Part shown: positions 6,012 through 12,026 of the stretch, in pieces | Layout of the letters: every line of letters begins with the position of its first letter | How positions within the stretch are numbered: position 1 is the stretch's first letter | NCBI GenBank assembly: GCA_017560855.1 | Contig: JAFZEB010000116.1 | Span: 1-27,647 of the forward strand | Direction: 5' to 3' | Length of the DNA stretch: 27,647 nt | Source: Ruminiclostridium sp. | GTDB lineage: Bacteria > Bacillota > Clostridia > Oscillospirales > Oscillospiraceae | Position numbers and translations under genes: made by a program | The notes under the pieces: generated by a model | The model's input: the letters and a program-made list of their open reading frames with translations, nothing else | What the model was told of the DNA's origin: nothing | The model's database searches: none

Positions 6012-6692
6012 TTAGAAATTCTCTTCCGCCGTGTCCCGTAACCGGAACCAGGAACCTTTGCACTCCAGGATCCCTGCCTTTTTCAGCTTGCCGATCTCGG
6101 CAGACATGGCACTCCGTTCCACCCCCAGAAAGTCCGCCAGAGCTTGTCTGTCGTGGGGGATGGTGAACTCCGAACTTCCCTGGGTCTTAGCCTGATCCAG
6201 AAGATAGGCCATGATCTTCTCCTTAGTGGTTCGCTGGGACATAAACTGGATCTTTCGGCTGAGGGCCAGATTCTTCCGGGCCACCGCCTGCAGGAGATTG
6301 GCCACCATCCGGTTATGGAACTGACAGGCATTGCTGCACACGGTCAGCATCCGCTTACAGTCCAGCCACAGGATCTTACTCCCCTTCAGGGCAAAGGCAC
6401 TCACCGGCATGGTCTCCACCCCGGCGCAGGAAAAGGCCTCGCCGAAAATTTCTCCCGGCTGGATCACAGTCAGGACACTGCGGGTCCCGTAGTAATCATC
6501 CCGGACCACCTGGACCGCCCCTTCCAGGGCCACCCCGATAAAACCCGCCGGGTCACCCTCCAGAAAGACAGGCTCCCCCTTGGGGATCTCCCGCTCCCGG
6601 GCTCCCAGGCAGTTGAGCATGAGGCCCATTTCCTCCGGGACCACCCCGGCAAACAGAGGACAGCGGGAAAGAATGGCAAAATATTTTTCCAT
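6012..6692 (-). CDS. Crp/Fnr-family regulator, likely the controller of the hcp operon
   Basis: 226 residues from the ATG behind AAAGGAGG; a start 11 codons upstream has no binding site. It has an N-terminal cyclic-nucleotide-type beta-barrel (about 10-115, with PGEIFGE at 79-85), a dimerisation helix (about 120-150) and a winged helix-turn-helix (about 181-210, DRQALADFLGVERSAMSAEI). Several cysteines are present (C11, C28, C89, C112, C119, C123), but they are not in the FNR Fe-S spacing. It is transcribed away from the ferredoxin-hcp operon across a perfect palindrome (6705-6720). Crp/Fnr proteins of the HcpR type control hcp in many anaerobes, so the same role is inferred. The sensed signal, possibly NO through heme or Fe-S, is not shown by the sequence. 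Confidence 0.9.
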   Translation of the reverse strand: MEKYFAILSRCPLFAGVVPEEMGLMLNCLGAREREIPKGEPVFLEGDPAGFIGVALEGAVQVVRDDYYGTRSVLTVIQPGEIFGEAFSCAGVETMPVSAFALKGSKILWLDCKRMLTVCSNACQFHNRMVANLLQAVARKNLALSRKIQFMSQRTTKEKIMAYLLDQAKTQGSSEFTIPHDRQALADFLGVERSAMSAEIGKLKKAGILECKGSWFRLRDTAEENF

Positions 6693-6704
6693 TTCCCCCT
6701 CCTT

Positions 6705-6720
6705 TGTTGGATTTCCAACA
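6705..6720. promoter_or_regulatory. Palindromic operator between Crp/Fnr gene and ferredoxin-hcp operon
   Basis: TGTTGGA-TT-TCCAACA, a perfect 7-bp inverted repeat. It lies close upstream of the Crp/Fnr start codon and its right half occupies the -35 region of the rightward promoter (-10 TATAGT at 6737-6742). The size and symmetry fit a Crp/Fnr dimer site. Confidence 0.65.
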
Positions 6721-6736
6721 TACATTCTATCCTCAG

Positions 6737-6742
6737 TATAGT
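6737..6742 (+). promoter_or_regulatory. -10 element of the ferredoxin-hcp operon
   Basis: TATAGT. No good -35 stands 17 bases upstream; the palindrome right half (6714-6720) takes that place, as expected for an activator-dependent promoter. Confidence 0.45.
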
Positions 6743-6786
6743 AAGCTTAAGCCACAAAGTCAAGAACCAAGAAGAAGGAGGACTTT

Positions 6787-7488
6787 ATGATGATTAGAAA
6801 GATCATTCAGATCGATGAACATAAATGTGACGGCTGCGGCATCTGCGTGGAGGCTTGCCACGAAGGGGCCATCGGCATGGTGAACGGCAAGGCTAAACTC
6901 CTGCGGGACGACTACTGCGACGGCCTGGGAGACTGCCTCCCCGCCTGCCCCCAGGGGGCCATCACCTTCGTGGAGCGAGAGGCCGCTCCCTACGATGAAG
7001 CCGCCGTGCTGGCCAACAAAAAGGGCTCCGCCTGTTCCACTGGCGGCTGCCCCGGCTCCATGGCAAAGGCCATCCATCACCACGAAGCACCCGTCCAGGC
7101 AGAGCCTGCCCGGCAGACCTCTCAGCTCCGCCAGTGGCCGGTCCAGATCAAACTGGTGCCCGTGGCAGCTCCCTGGTTCCAGGGGGCCAAGCTCCTCATC
7201 GCCGCTGACTGCACCGCTTACGCCTATGCCAACTTCCACCAGGATTTTATCAAGGACCACATCACCCTGGTGGGCTGCCCCAAGCTGGACATGGTGGACT
7301 ACACCGAAAAACTCACTGCCATCCTGCAGAACAACGACATCAAGAGCGTTACCGTAGTACGGATGGAAGTCCCCTGCTGCGGCGGTATCCAGATGGCCGC
7401 CCAGAGAGCCCTGCAGGCCAGCGGCAAATTCATCCCCTGGCAGGTGGTGACCATCTCCACCGATGGCCGGATTATCGACAAGACTTAA
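6787..7488 (+). CDS. Ferredoxin-domain protein co-transcribed with hcp
   Basis: 233 residues. The N-terminal 60 form a two-site bacterial ferredoxin. Site 1 is complete (C14, C17, C20, C24 in CDGCGICVEAC). Site 2 has C44, C50 and C54, with Leu in place of the second Cys (CDGLGDCLPAC), as seen in some clostridial ferredoxins. Residues 70-115 form a His/Pro-rich linker. The C-terminal half (about 118-233) has conserved-looking motifs ADCTAYAYANFH, GCPKLD and EVPCCGG. AAGGAGG precedes two adjacent ATGs; the first was taken. The gap to hcp is 16 bases, so the two form an operon. The likely role is electron delivery to Hcp, taking the place of the Hcr reductase of enterobacteria; that is inference. 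Confidence 0.9.
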   Translation: MMIRKIIQIDEHKCDGCGICVEACHEGAIGMVNGKAKLLRDDYCDGLGDCLPACPQGAITFVEREAAPYDEAAVLANKKGSACSTGGCPGSMAKAIHHHEAPVQAEPARQTSQLRQWPVQIKLVPVAAPWFQGAKLLIAADCTAYAYANFHQDFIKDHITLVGCPKLDMVDYTEKLTAILQNNDIKSVTVVRMEVPCCGGIQMAAQRALQASGKFIPWQVVTISTDGRIIDKT

Positions 7489-7504
7489 TCAGGAGGAACC
7501 CAAG

Positions 7505-9103
7505 ATGATGAATCAGAATATGTTTTGTTTCCAGTGTGAGCAGACCGCCGGCTGCACCGGCTGCACCGGCAAGAAGGGCGTCTGCGGCAAGTCCGCAGAC
7601 AATGCCCAGCTCCAGGACGAGCTGACCGGCGCCCTTATCGGTCTGGCCAGAGCCACCCAGGGCCGGGAAGGCCTCATCACCAAAGAGACCGACCAGGTGA
7701 TGCTGGAGGCCCTCTTCGCCACCGTGACCAACGTCAGCTTCGACGACGACCACATCGAATCTCTCATCGACCGGGTCCACGAGGCCAAGGGCTTCCTCTA
7801 CCCCTCCTTCGTCTCCTGCTCCGTGTGTATCGCTGAGGATTACGACATGGAGGACCTGTGGCAGGCCAACGAGGACATCCGCTCTCTGAAGTCCCTCATC
7901 CTCTTCGGCGTCCGTGGCATGGCCGCCTACGCCTATCACGCCCGGGTGTTGGGCTACGAGGACGAGAGGGTCAACCGCTTCTTCTATAAGGCACTGGCCG
8001 CTGTGGGCACCGACTGGTACGGCATGGACGACCTGCTGCCCATCGTGATGGAAGTTGGCGAGGTGAACCTCACCTGCATGGCCCTGCTGGACCAGGCCAA
8101 CACCGAGACCTACGGCCATCCCGTTCCCACCACCGTCTCTATGACCGTGGAAAAAGGCCCCTTCATTGTCATCACCGGCCACGACCTGCGGGACCTGCAG
8201 CTTCTGCTGGAACAGACCCAGGGCAAGGGGGTCAACATCTACACCCACGGTGAAATGCTCCCCGCCCACGCCTATCCCCAGCTGAAGAAATACCCCCATC
8301 TGAAGGGCAATTTCGGCACTGCCTGGCAGAACCAGCAGAGAGAATTTGCCGATCTGCCCGCCCCCATCCTCTTCACCACCAACTGCCTGATGCCTCCCAA
8401 GGCCAGCTACGCGGACCGGGTCTTCACCACCGAGGTGGTGGCCTATCCCGAGATGGTCCACATCGGAGAAGACAAGGACTTCTCCCCCGTCATTCAGAAG
8501 GCTCTGGAGCTGGGTGGTTTCCCTGAGGACAAGGAATTCACCGGCATCAACGGCGGCAAAGAGGTCACCACCGGCTTCGGTCATCACACCGTCCTGTCCG
8601 TTGCCGACACGGTCATCGACGCCGTGAAGGCCGGCGCCCTGCGCCACATTTTCCTGGTGGGCGGCTGCGACGGCGCCCGTCCCGGCCGGAACTACTACAC
8701 CGAGTTTGTGAAGCAGACCCCTGCTGACACCGCCGTGCTCACCCTGGCCTGCGGCAAGTTCCGCTTCAACGACCTGGACCTGGGGACCATCGGCGGTCTG
8801 CCCCGGATCATGGATATGGGCCAGTGCAACGATGCCTACAGCGCCATCAAGGTAGCTGTGGCCCTGGCCGAAGCCTTCGGCTGTGGGGTCAACGACCTGC
8901 CCCTGACCCTGGTGCTGTCCTGGTATGAGCAGAAGGCCGTCTGCATCCTGCTCACCCTCCTGCACCTGGGCCTGAAGAACATCTACCTGGGGCCCACCCT
9001 GCCCGCCTTCCTCTCCAAAAATGTCTTAGAATTTTTAGTCAAAAACTTTGACATTCATCCCACGGGTACCCCGGAAGAGGATCTGGCCGCCATCCTGAAG
9101 TAA
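7505..9103 (+). CDS. hcp: Hybrid cluster protein (hydroxylamine/NO reductase)
   Basis: A 533-residue prismane protein. The N-terminal Fe-S ligands are visible as C8 and C11 (CFQC), C20 and C27, with a further Cys at 17. Typical hybrid-cluster blocks follow: GVRGMAAYAYHARVLGY, ITGHDLRDL, YTHGEMLPAHAYP, FTTNCLMPP, VGGCDGARPGRNYY, LACGKFRFN and SWYEQKAVCILLTLL. The family reduces NO to N2O or hydroxylamine to ammonia and handles nitrosative stress in the cytosol. The start at 7505 follows AGGAGGA; a reading from 7463 would overlap the upstream gene. It is the second gene of the ferredoxin-hcp operon and ends at a strong terminator. Confidence 0.97.
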   Translation: MMNQNMFCFQCEQTAGCTGCTGKKGVCGKSADNAQLQDELTGALIGLARATQGREGLITKETDQVMLEALFATVTNVSFDDDHIESLIDRVHEAKGFLYPSFVSCSVCIAEDYDMEDLWQANEDIRSLKSLILFGVRGMAAYAYHARVLGYEDERVNRFFYKALAAVGTDWYGMDDLLPIVMEVGEVNLTCMALLDQANTETYGHPVPTTVSMTVEKGPFIVITGHDLRDLQLLLEQTQGKGVNIYTHGEMLPAHAYPQLKKYPHLKGNFGTAWQNQQREFADLPAPILFTTNCLMPPKASYADRVFTTEVVAYPEMVHIGEDKDFSPVIQKALELGGFPEDKEFTGINGGKEVTTGFGHHTVLSVADTVIDAVKAGALRHIFLVGGCDGARPGRNYYTEFVKQTPADTAVLTLACGKFRFNDLDLGTIGGLPRIMDMGQCNDAYSAIKVAVALAEAFGCGVNDLPLTLVLSWYEQKAVCILLTLLHLGLKNIYLGPTLPAFLSKNVLEFLVKNFDIHPTGTPEEDLAAILK

Positions 9104-9107
9104 GCAC

Positions 9108-9141
9108 AAAAAATGACGCTGCCTATGCAGCGTCATTTTTT
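9108..9141. terminator. Bidirectional terminator between hcp and second Crp/Fnr gene
   Basis: A 15-bp stem (aaaaaatgacgctgc / gcagcgtcatttttt) with a 4-base loop and T runs on both strands. The leftward gene's stop codon (9142-9140) overlaps the right arm. Confidence 0.92.
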
Positions 9142-9796
9142 ATTCATCCAATTTTTGAAGGCCCTCCAGATCCAGCAGACGGATGGAACCCCGCTTGGCC
9201 TCCACCAGACCCTGGACAGCAAACCGCTTGACCATCCGGGCCACCACTTCTCTGGCCGAAGAGATCTGCTGGGCGATCTCCTCATGGGTCATCCGAATCT
9301 CCTGACTGCCCGTCCGGTGGTACTCTTCCAACAGAAAGGACGCCAAACGGCGATCCACGTGAAGAAACAGGATCCGTTCCATAGCCCAGATCATTCGGAC
9401 CAGATGTCGGCTCACCTGCTCGTGAACAAAGGACCGAACCTCCAGGCTTTCCTCTACAAGGCTCTTCAAGTCCGAGACCTGTGTCATCAGAAACCGACAA
9501 TCCTCCTCCACAACCATCTGGGGCGCAAAGGGCAGCTGTTCGGACACACCGGCAATCCCCAGGGTGCACACGTCCCCAGGCCGCAAATGAAAGAGAGTGA
9601 CTTCCCTCCCCTCCTCAGACAGAAGATAGACCCGGATACTTCCTTTCAAAAGCAGAAGCATCCCACCCTCCTCTTTCAGAAGGGTCCCACCGGAAAGGAC
9701 CTGTTCAATGGTTCCGCGCAGGAGGGTCTGGCGCTGTGTTTCGTTTAAGTTATCCCAGATCGGCAGAGCCGACAGGTGGTCTTGCAGACACTCCAT
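9140..9796 (-). CDS. Crp/Fnr-family regulator, second copy beside hcp
   Basis: 218 residues: effector domain (about 15-110, with LRPGDVCTLG), long dimer helix (about 115-150) and winged helix-turn-helix (about 165-200, THEEIAQQISSAREVVARM). It lacks the N-terminal FNR cysteines and has only a few Cys. The start is fixed by AAAGGAGGA about 9 bases before the ATG. It follows the DUF134-NifX gene by 27 bases on the same strand, so the two are probably one transcript. It converges on hcp and shares its terminator. It differs clearly from the regulator at 6012-6692. Its targets could be its own operon, hcp, or both. Confidence 0.9.
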   Translation of the reverse strand: MECLQDHLSALPIWDNLNETQRQTLLRGTIEQVLSGGTLLKEEGGMLLLLKGSIRVYLLSEEGREVTLFHLRPGDVCTLGIAGVSEQLPFAPQMVVEEDCRFLMTQVSDLKSLVEESLEVRSFVHEQVSRHLVRMIWAMERILFLHVDRRLASFLLEEYHRTGSQEIRMTHEEIAQQISSAREVVARMVKRFAVQGLVEAKRGSIRLLDLEGLQKLDE

Positions 9797-9823
9797 GGAC
9801 CAAATCCTCCTTTGCTTCGTTTC

Positions 9824-10624
9824 TCAGCTGTGGCAGGTGCCGCCATGGCTGCCGCAGCCGCCGTGACCGTGGCCATGACCGCCGCAGTTGTGACCATGCT
9901 CATGGCCGTGGCCGTGATGGCTGCACTGGACATCGGGGTTATACAGGAGATTCCCAGCCAGCAGAGCCTCCACCGCTGTATCAGCAGCGCCGGAAGCACC
10001 GCCATAGAGCTGGATACCAGCCTGGGCCAAGGCATTCTGGGCACCCATACCGATGCCGCCGCAGATCAGAACGTTCACACCGCCCCCCAGCAGGAAGCCG
10101 GCCAGGGCGCCATGGCCGCTGCCGTTGGTACCTACCACCTGGGAAGAGACGATCTTTCCGTCCTCCACGTCGTAAATCTTAAAGGACTCGGTGTGTCCAA
10201 AGTGCTGGAAAATCTCACCGGTCTGGCTGTCATAGGTTACTGCGATACGCATATCAATTCCTTCTTTCCCGGGTATGATCATTTCATGGGACGGAGGGTC
10301 CTTTCGGCAGTGGTTCCCGCAGGTTTGATTCGTCCCGTTGCACAGGCGGTAGGACCCGCCGGTGATGACCAGTCGCTTGCCGTTGACCAGGCTGTCCGCC
10401 ACTTTGTACCGAGCGCTCTCATAGATCTCGGTCACCGTAGTCCGGGAAATCTCCATCTGGGCCGCACATGCCCCGTGGGTCTTTTTCTCAAAGTCCACCA
10501 GGCGCAGGACTTCAAATTCGTCCACAGACAGGACCACTTCCTCTGTTCCGGCGATCCCCTCCGGGGAAAAGCCGCTGTATTCCGGTTCCCGGCACACCCG
10601 CCGGAAACGCCTTGGTCTTGCCAA
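9824..10624 (-). CDS. DUF134 helix-turn-helix / NifX-NifB-type fusion with His-rich tail
   Basis: 266 residues from a TTG start. Residues 1-95 are a DUF134 predicted DNA-binding domain (MARPRRFRRV, VVLSVDEFEVLRL, then ARYKVADSLVNGKRL). A short Cys-rich linker follows (C95, C102, C106). Residues 125-232 are a dinitrogenase Fe-Mo cofactor (NifX/NifY/NifB) domain (MRIAVTYDSQTGEIFQHFGH, GGGVNVLICGGIG). The last 33 residues form a His/Gly/Cys tail, suggesting metal binding. No nif genes are present. TTG at 10624 is preferred because the usual DUF134 start (M/xARPR) lies there with AAGGGGG 8 bases upstream. An ATG at 10648 would sit on the predicted transcription start. A second start with AAGGAA at 10252 could give a NifX-only form. 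Confidence 0.88.
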   Translation of the reverse strand: MARPRRFRRVCREPEYSGFSPEGIAGTEEVVLSVDEFEVLRLVDFEKKTHGACAAQMEISRTTVTEIYESARYKVADSLVNGKRLVITGGSYRLCNGTNQTCGNHCRKDPPSHEMIIPGKEGIDMRIAVTYDSQTGEIFQHFGHTESFKIYDVEDGKIVSSQVVGTNGSGHGALAGFLLGGGVNVLICGGIGMGAQNALAQAGIQLYGGASGAADTAVEALLAGNLLYNPDVQCSHHGHGHEHGHNCGGHGHGHGGCGSHGGTCHS

Positions 10625-10654
10625 TGGACACGCCCCCTTTTTCGTCATATGTCG

Positions 10655-10682
10655 ATTATACACCTCTAAACCATTTTGTCAA
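10655..10682 (-). promoter_or_regulatory. Promoter of the DUF134-NifX / Crp operon
   Basis: Consensus on the minus strand: -35 TTGACA (10682-10677), 16-base spacer, -10 TATAAT (10660-10655). The expected start is near 10648, leaving about 24 bases of leader to the TTG start. Confidence 0.8.
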
Positions 10683-10708
10683 GCCAAAATTACCGACCAT
10701 TGTCGAAA

Positions 10709-10740
10709 ATGAAAAATCCGGGAACTCCCGGATTTTTCAT
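10709..10740 (-). terminator. Terminator of the XRE-desulfoferrodoxin gene
   Basis: A perfect 15-bp inverted repeat (atgaaaaatccggga / tcccggatttttcat) two bases apart, with a T run at the end on the minus strand. It lies 3 bases past the stop codon. Confidence 0.9.
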
Positions 10741-10743
10741 AAC

Positions 10744-11349
10744 TTATTTCAAAACATCCCCTCGGGTGAGCTTGATTTTATAAAGTCCATGGTGATTACA
10801 ATGGGCGTACAGCTGACCAAATCCTATCCGCGGAAAACGCAGGGCACAGTCCTGCTCCGGGTAGGTCCGCTGAAGGAAAATGCGGTCAGAGGTCACATAG
10901 GCAAAGAAGGTGATATGGTGCCCCTTGGTCATGGGGTGGTCTACGGTGATGTACCAGTCATCCTCCATCTTTTCCACCTGAATGCCGTGGTCCTCATCTG
11001 GTTCCTCTGCCTCCAGAGGGGGCAGCAGGACGCCACAGCAGTGAAAACTCCCCTGCCCCACCGCATGGATCACATTTCCGCACACAGGGCAGACATAGAA
11101 TTTGCTCCGCAGCATATTCCCGGCCCGGTTGGTGTTCACCCGGAACTCCCCGGACAGCAGTTCCGATATGGAGACCCCCAGCGCACCGGCCAGCGGCTCC
11201 AACAGGGTGATATCCGGCAGACCCTTTCCAGTCTCCCACTTGCTCACCGTCTTGTCGCTGACGCCGATCTTGTCAGCCAGTTCCTTCTGGGTCAGATTCC
11301 CTTTCTCCCGCAGGGCCTTGATGACAGCCCCGGTCACATAGTTTTCCAT
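10744..11349 (-). CDS. XRE-type regulator fused to a complete desulfoferrodoxin-like module
   Basis: 201 residues in three parts. Residues 8-63 are a Cro/C1 helix-turn-helix (LTQKELADKIGVSDKTVSKWE). Residues 84-112 look like the desulforedoxin Fe site (C87, C90, C104, C105). Residues 120-194 look like the superoxide reductase domain, with all five expected iron ligands: H121 (DHGI), H138 (DHPM), H144 (GHHI), C184 and H187 (CNHHGLYK). Desulfoferrodoxin reduces superoxide in anaerobes; fused to an HTH it may sense superoxide, NO or iron state. It starts behind AAGGAGG. It is divergent from the DUF2284 gene, with a shared palindrome between them. Residue matching to desulfoferrodoxin is by eye. 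Confidence 0.85.
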   Translation of the reverse strand: MENYVTGAVIKALREKGNLTQKELADKIGVSDKTVSKWETGKGLPDITLLEPLAGALGVSISELLSGEFRVNTNRAGNMLRSKFYVCPVCGNVIHAVGQGSFHCCGVLLPPLEAEEPDEDHGIQVEKMEDDWYITVDHPMTKGHHITFFAYVTSDRIFLQRTYPEQDCALRFPRIGFGQLYAHCNHHGLYKIKLTRGDVLK

Positions 11350-11376
11350 GGTTTTCCTCCTTGTTTTTTCCTGTCC

Positions 11377-11405
11377 ATTCTATTCGGACATCTCTCCTTT
11401 GACAA
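11377..11405 (-). promoter_or_regulatory. Promoter of the XRE-desulfoferrodoxin gene
   Basis: On the minus strand: -35 TTGTCA (11405-11400), 17-base spacer, -10 TAGAAT (11382-11377). Confidence 0.7.
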
Positions 11406-11406
11406 C

Positions 11407-11419
11407 CTACGTTCCGTAG
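11407..11419. promoter_or_regulatory. Palindromic operator between divergent promoters
   Basis: CTACG-TTC-CGTAG, a perfect 5-bp inverted repeat. It lies just upstream of the XRE gene -35 and 10 bases upstream of the DUF2284 -35. A further CGTAG half-site lies at 11450-11454 on the DUF2284 -10. It is probably bound by the XRE protein. Confidence 0.5.
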
Positions 11420-11428
11420 AGAATACGA

Positions 11429-11457
11429 TTGACAAAAGACCTGTCATTTCGTAGACT
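11429..11457 (+). promoter_or_regulatory. Promoter of the DUF2284 gene
   Basis: -35 TTGACA (11429-11434), 17-base spacer, -10 TAGACT (11452-11457). Confidence 0.7.
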
Positions 11458-11488
11458 GAATGCAAACACAGAGAAAGGATGTTTCCCT

Positions 11489-11980
11489 ATGTGGTCTCGT
11501 TATCTGGAAAAGGCAAAGGAAATGGGTGCGCTGGAGGCCTTGGTCATCTCCCCTGCCGCAGTAGTCACCGCACCCTGGGTCCGCCACAAATGTCAGTTTG
11601 GCTGTGATCATTACGGAAAAAGCCTCTGCTGCCCTCCCAGGACACCAACCTGGAAGGAAACCCAGGAGATTTTGGATTCTTTCTCGGTGGCTTTCCTGAT
11701 CCACAACACCGGATGGAACACCACCGAAATCGTCCGCACAGTATCCGGCATGCTCTTTTCGGCGGGTTACTACAAAACCATCGCCTTCGGCAGCGGACCC
11801 TGCCGCCTTTGCAAGAAATGCACCCTGGATGACTGTCCCCACCGGGATATCACCATCCCCTCCATGGAAGCCTGTGGCATAGATGTGTTCGCCACCGCCC
11901 GGGGACTTGGACTTCCCATTCATGTCTTAGAAAACATCAACGACCCTCACAACTGCTACGGTCTGGTATTGGTCGAATAA
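11489..11980 (+). CDS. DUF2284 predicted metal-binding protein
   Basis: 163 residues with two Cys groups: C35, C39, C47, C48 (KCQFGCDHYGKSLCCPP) and C105, C108, C111, C116 (CRLCKKCTLDDCPHR). The second is ferredoxin-like, and SMEACGIDVFATA follows it. These are the hallmarks of the DUF2284 family, assumed to bind a metal or Fe-S cluster; no reaction is known. The protein is cytosolic, with no signal or membrane segment. The ATG at 11489 has AGAAAGGA about 9 bases upstream and lies about 25 bases from the predicted transcription start. It is divergent from the XRE-desulfoferrodoxin regulator, which suggests redox-linked control. Confidence 0.9.
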   Translation: MWSRYLEKAKEMGALEALVISPAAVVTAPWVRHKCQFGCDHYGKSLCCPPRTPTWKETQEILDSFSVAFLIHNTGWNTTEIVRTVSGMLFSAGYYKTIAFGSGPCRLCKKCTLDDCPHRDITIPSMEACGIDVFATARGLGLPIHVLENINDPHNCYGLVLVE

Positions 11981-11986
11981 ACTTAC

Positions 11987-12021
11987 ACAGCCGACGGGAA
12001 AATCCAACTCCCGTCGGCTGT
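11987..12021. terminator. Hairpin between DUF2284 and ABC-F genes
   Basis: A 13-bp stem (acagccgacggga / tcccgtcggctgt) with a 9-base loop. T runs are weak on both sides (TCGTTCTT on the plus strand). The convergent genes on each side share it. Confidence 0.75.
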
Positions 12022-12026
12022 CGTTC

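Noticed and set aside
7472..8965. Leftward ORF of 497 codons antisense to hcp
   Set aside because: hcp is certain from its motifs; the antisense frame has low-complexity Gly/Val/His composition and no ribosome binding site.
9841..9935. Short repeated ccgtg/gccat units resembling a tandem DNA repeat
   Set aside because: They are the codons of the His/Gly-rich tail of the DUF134-NifX protein, not an independent repeat.
10649..10663. GTG start that would lengthen the DUF134-NifX protein
   Set aside because: It overlaps the consensus -10 TATAAT (10660-10655), so it cannot be in the transcript.
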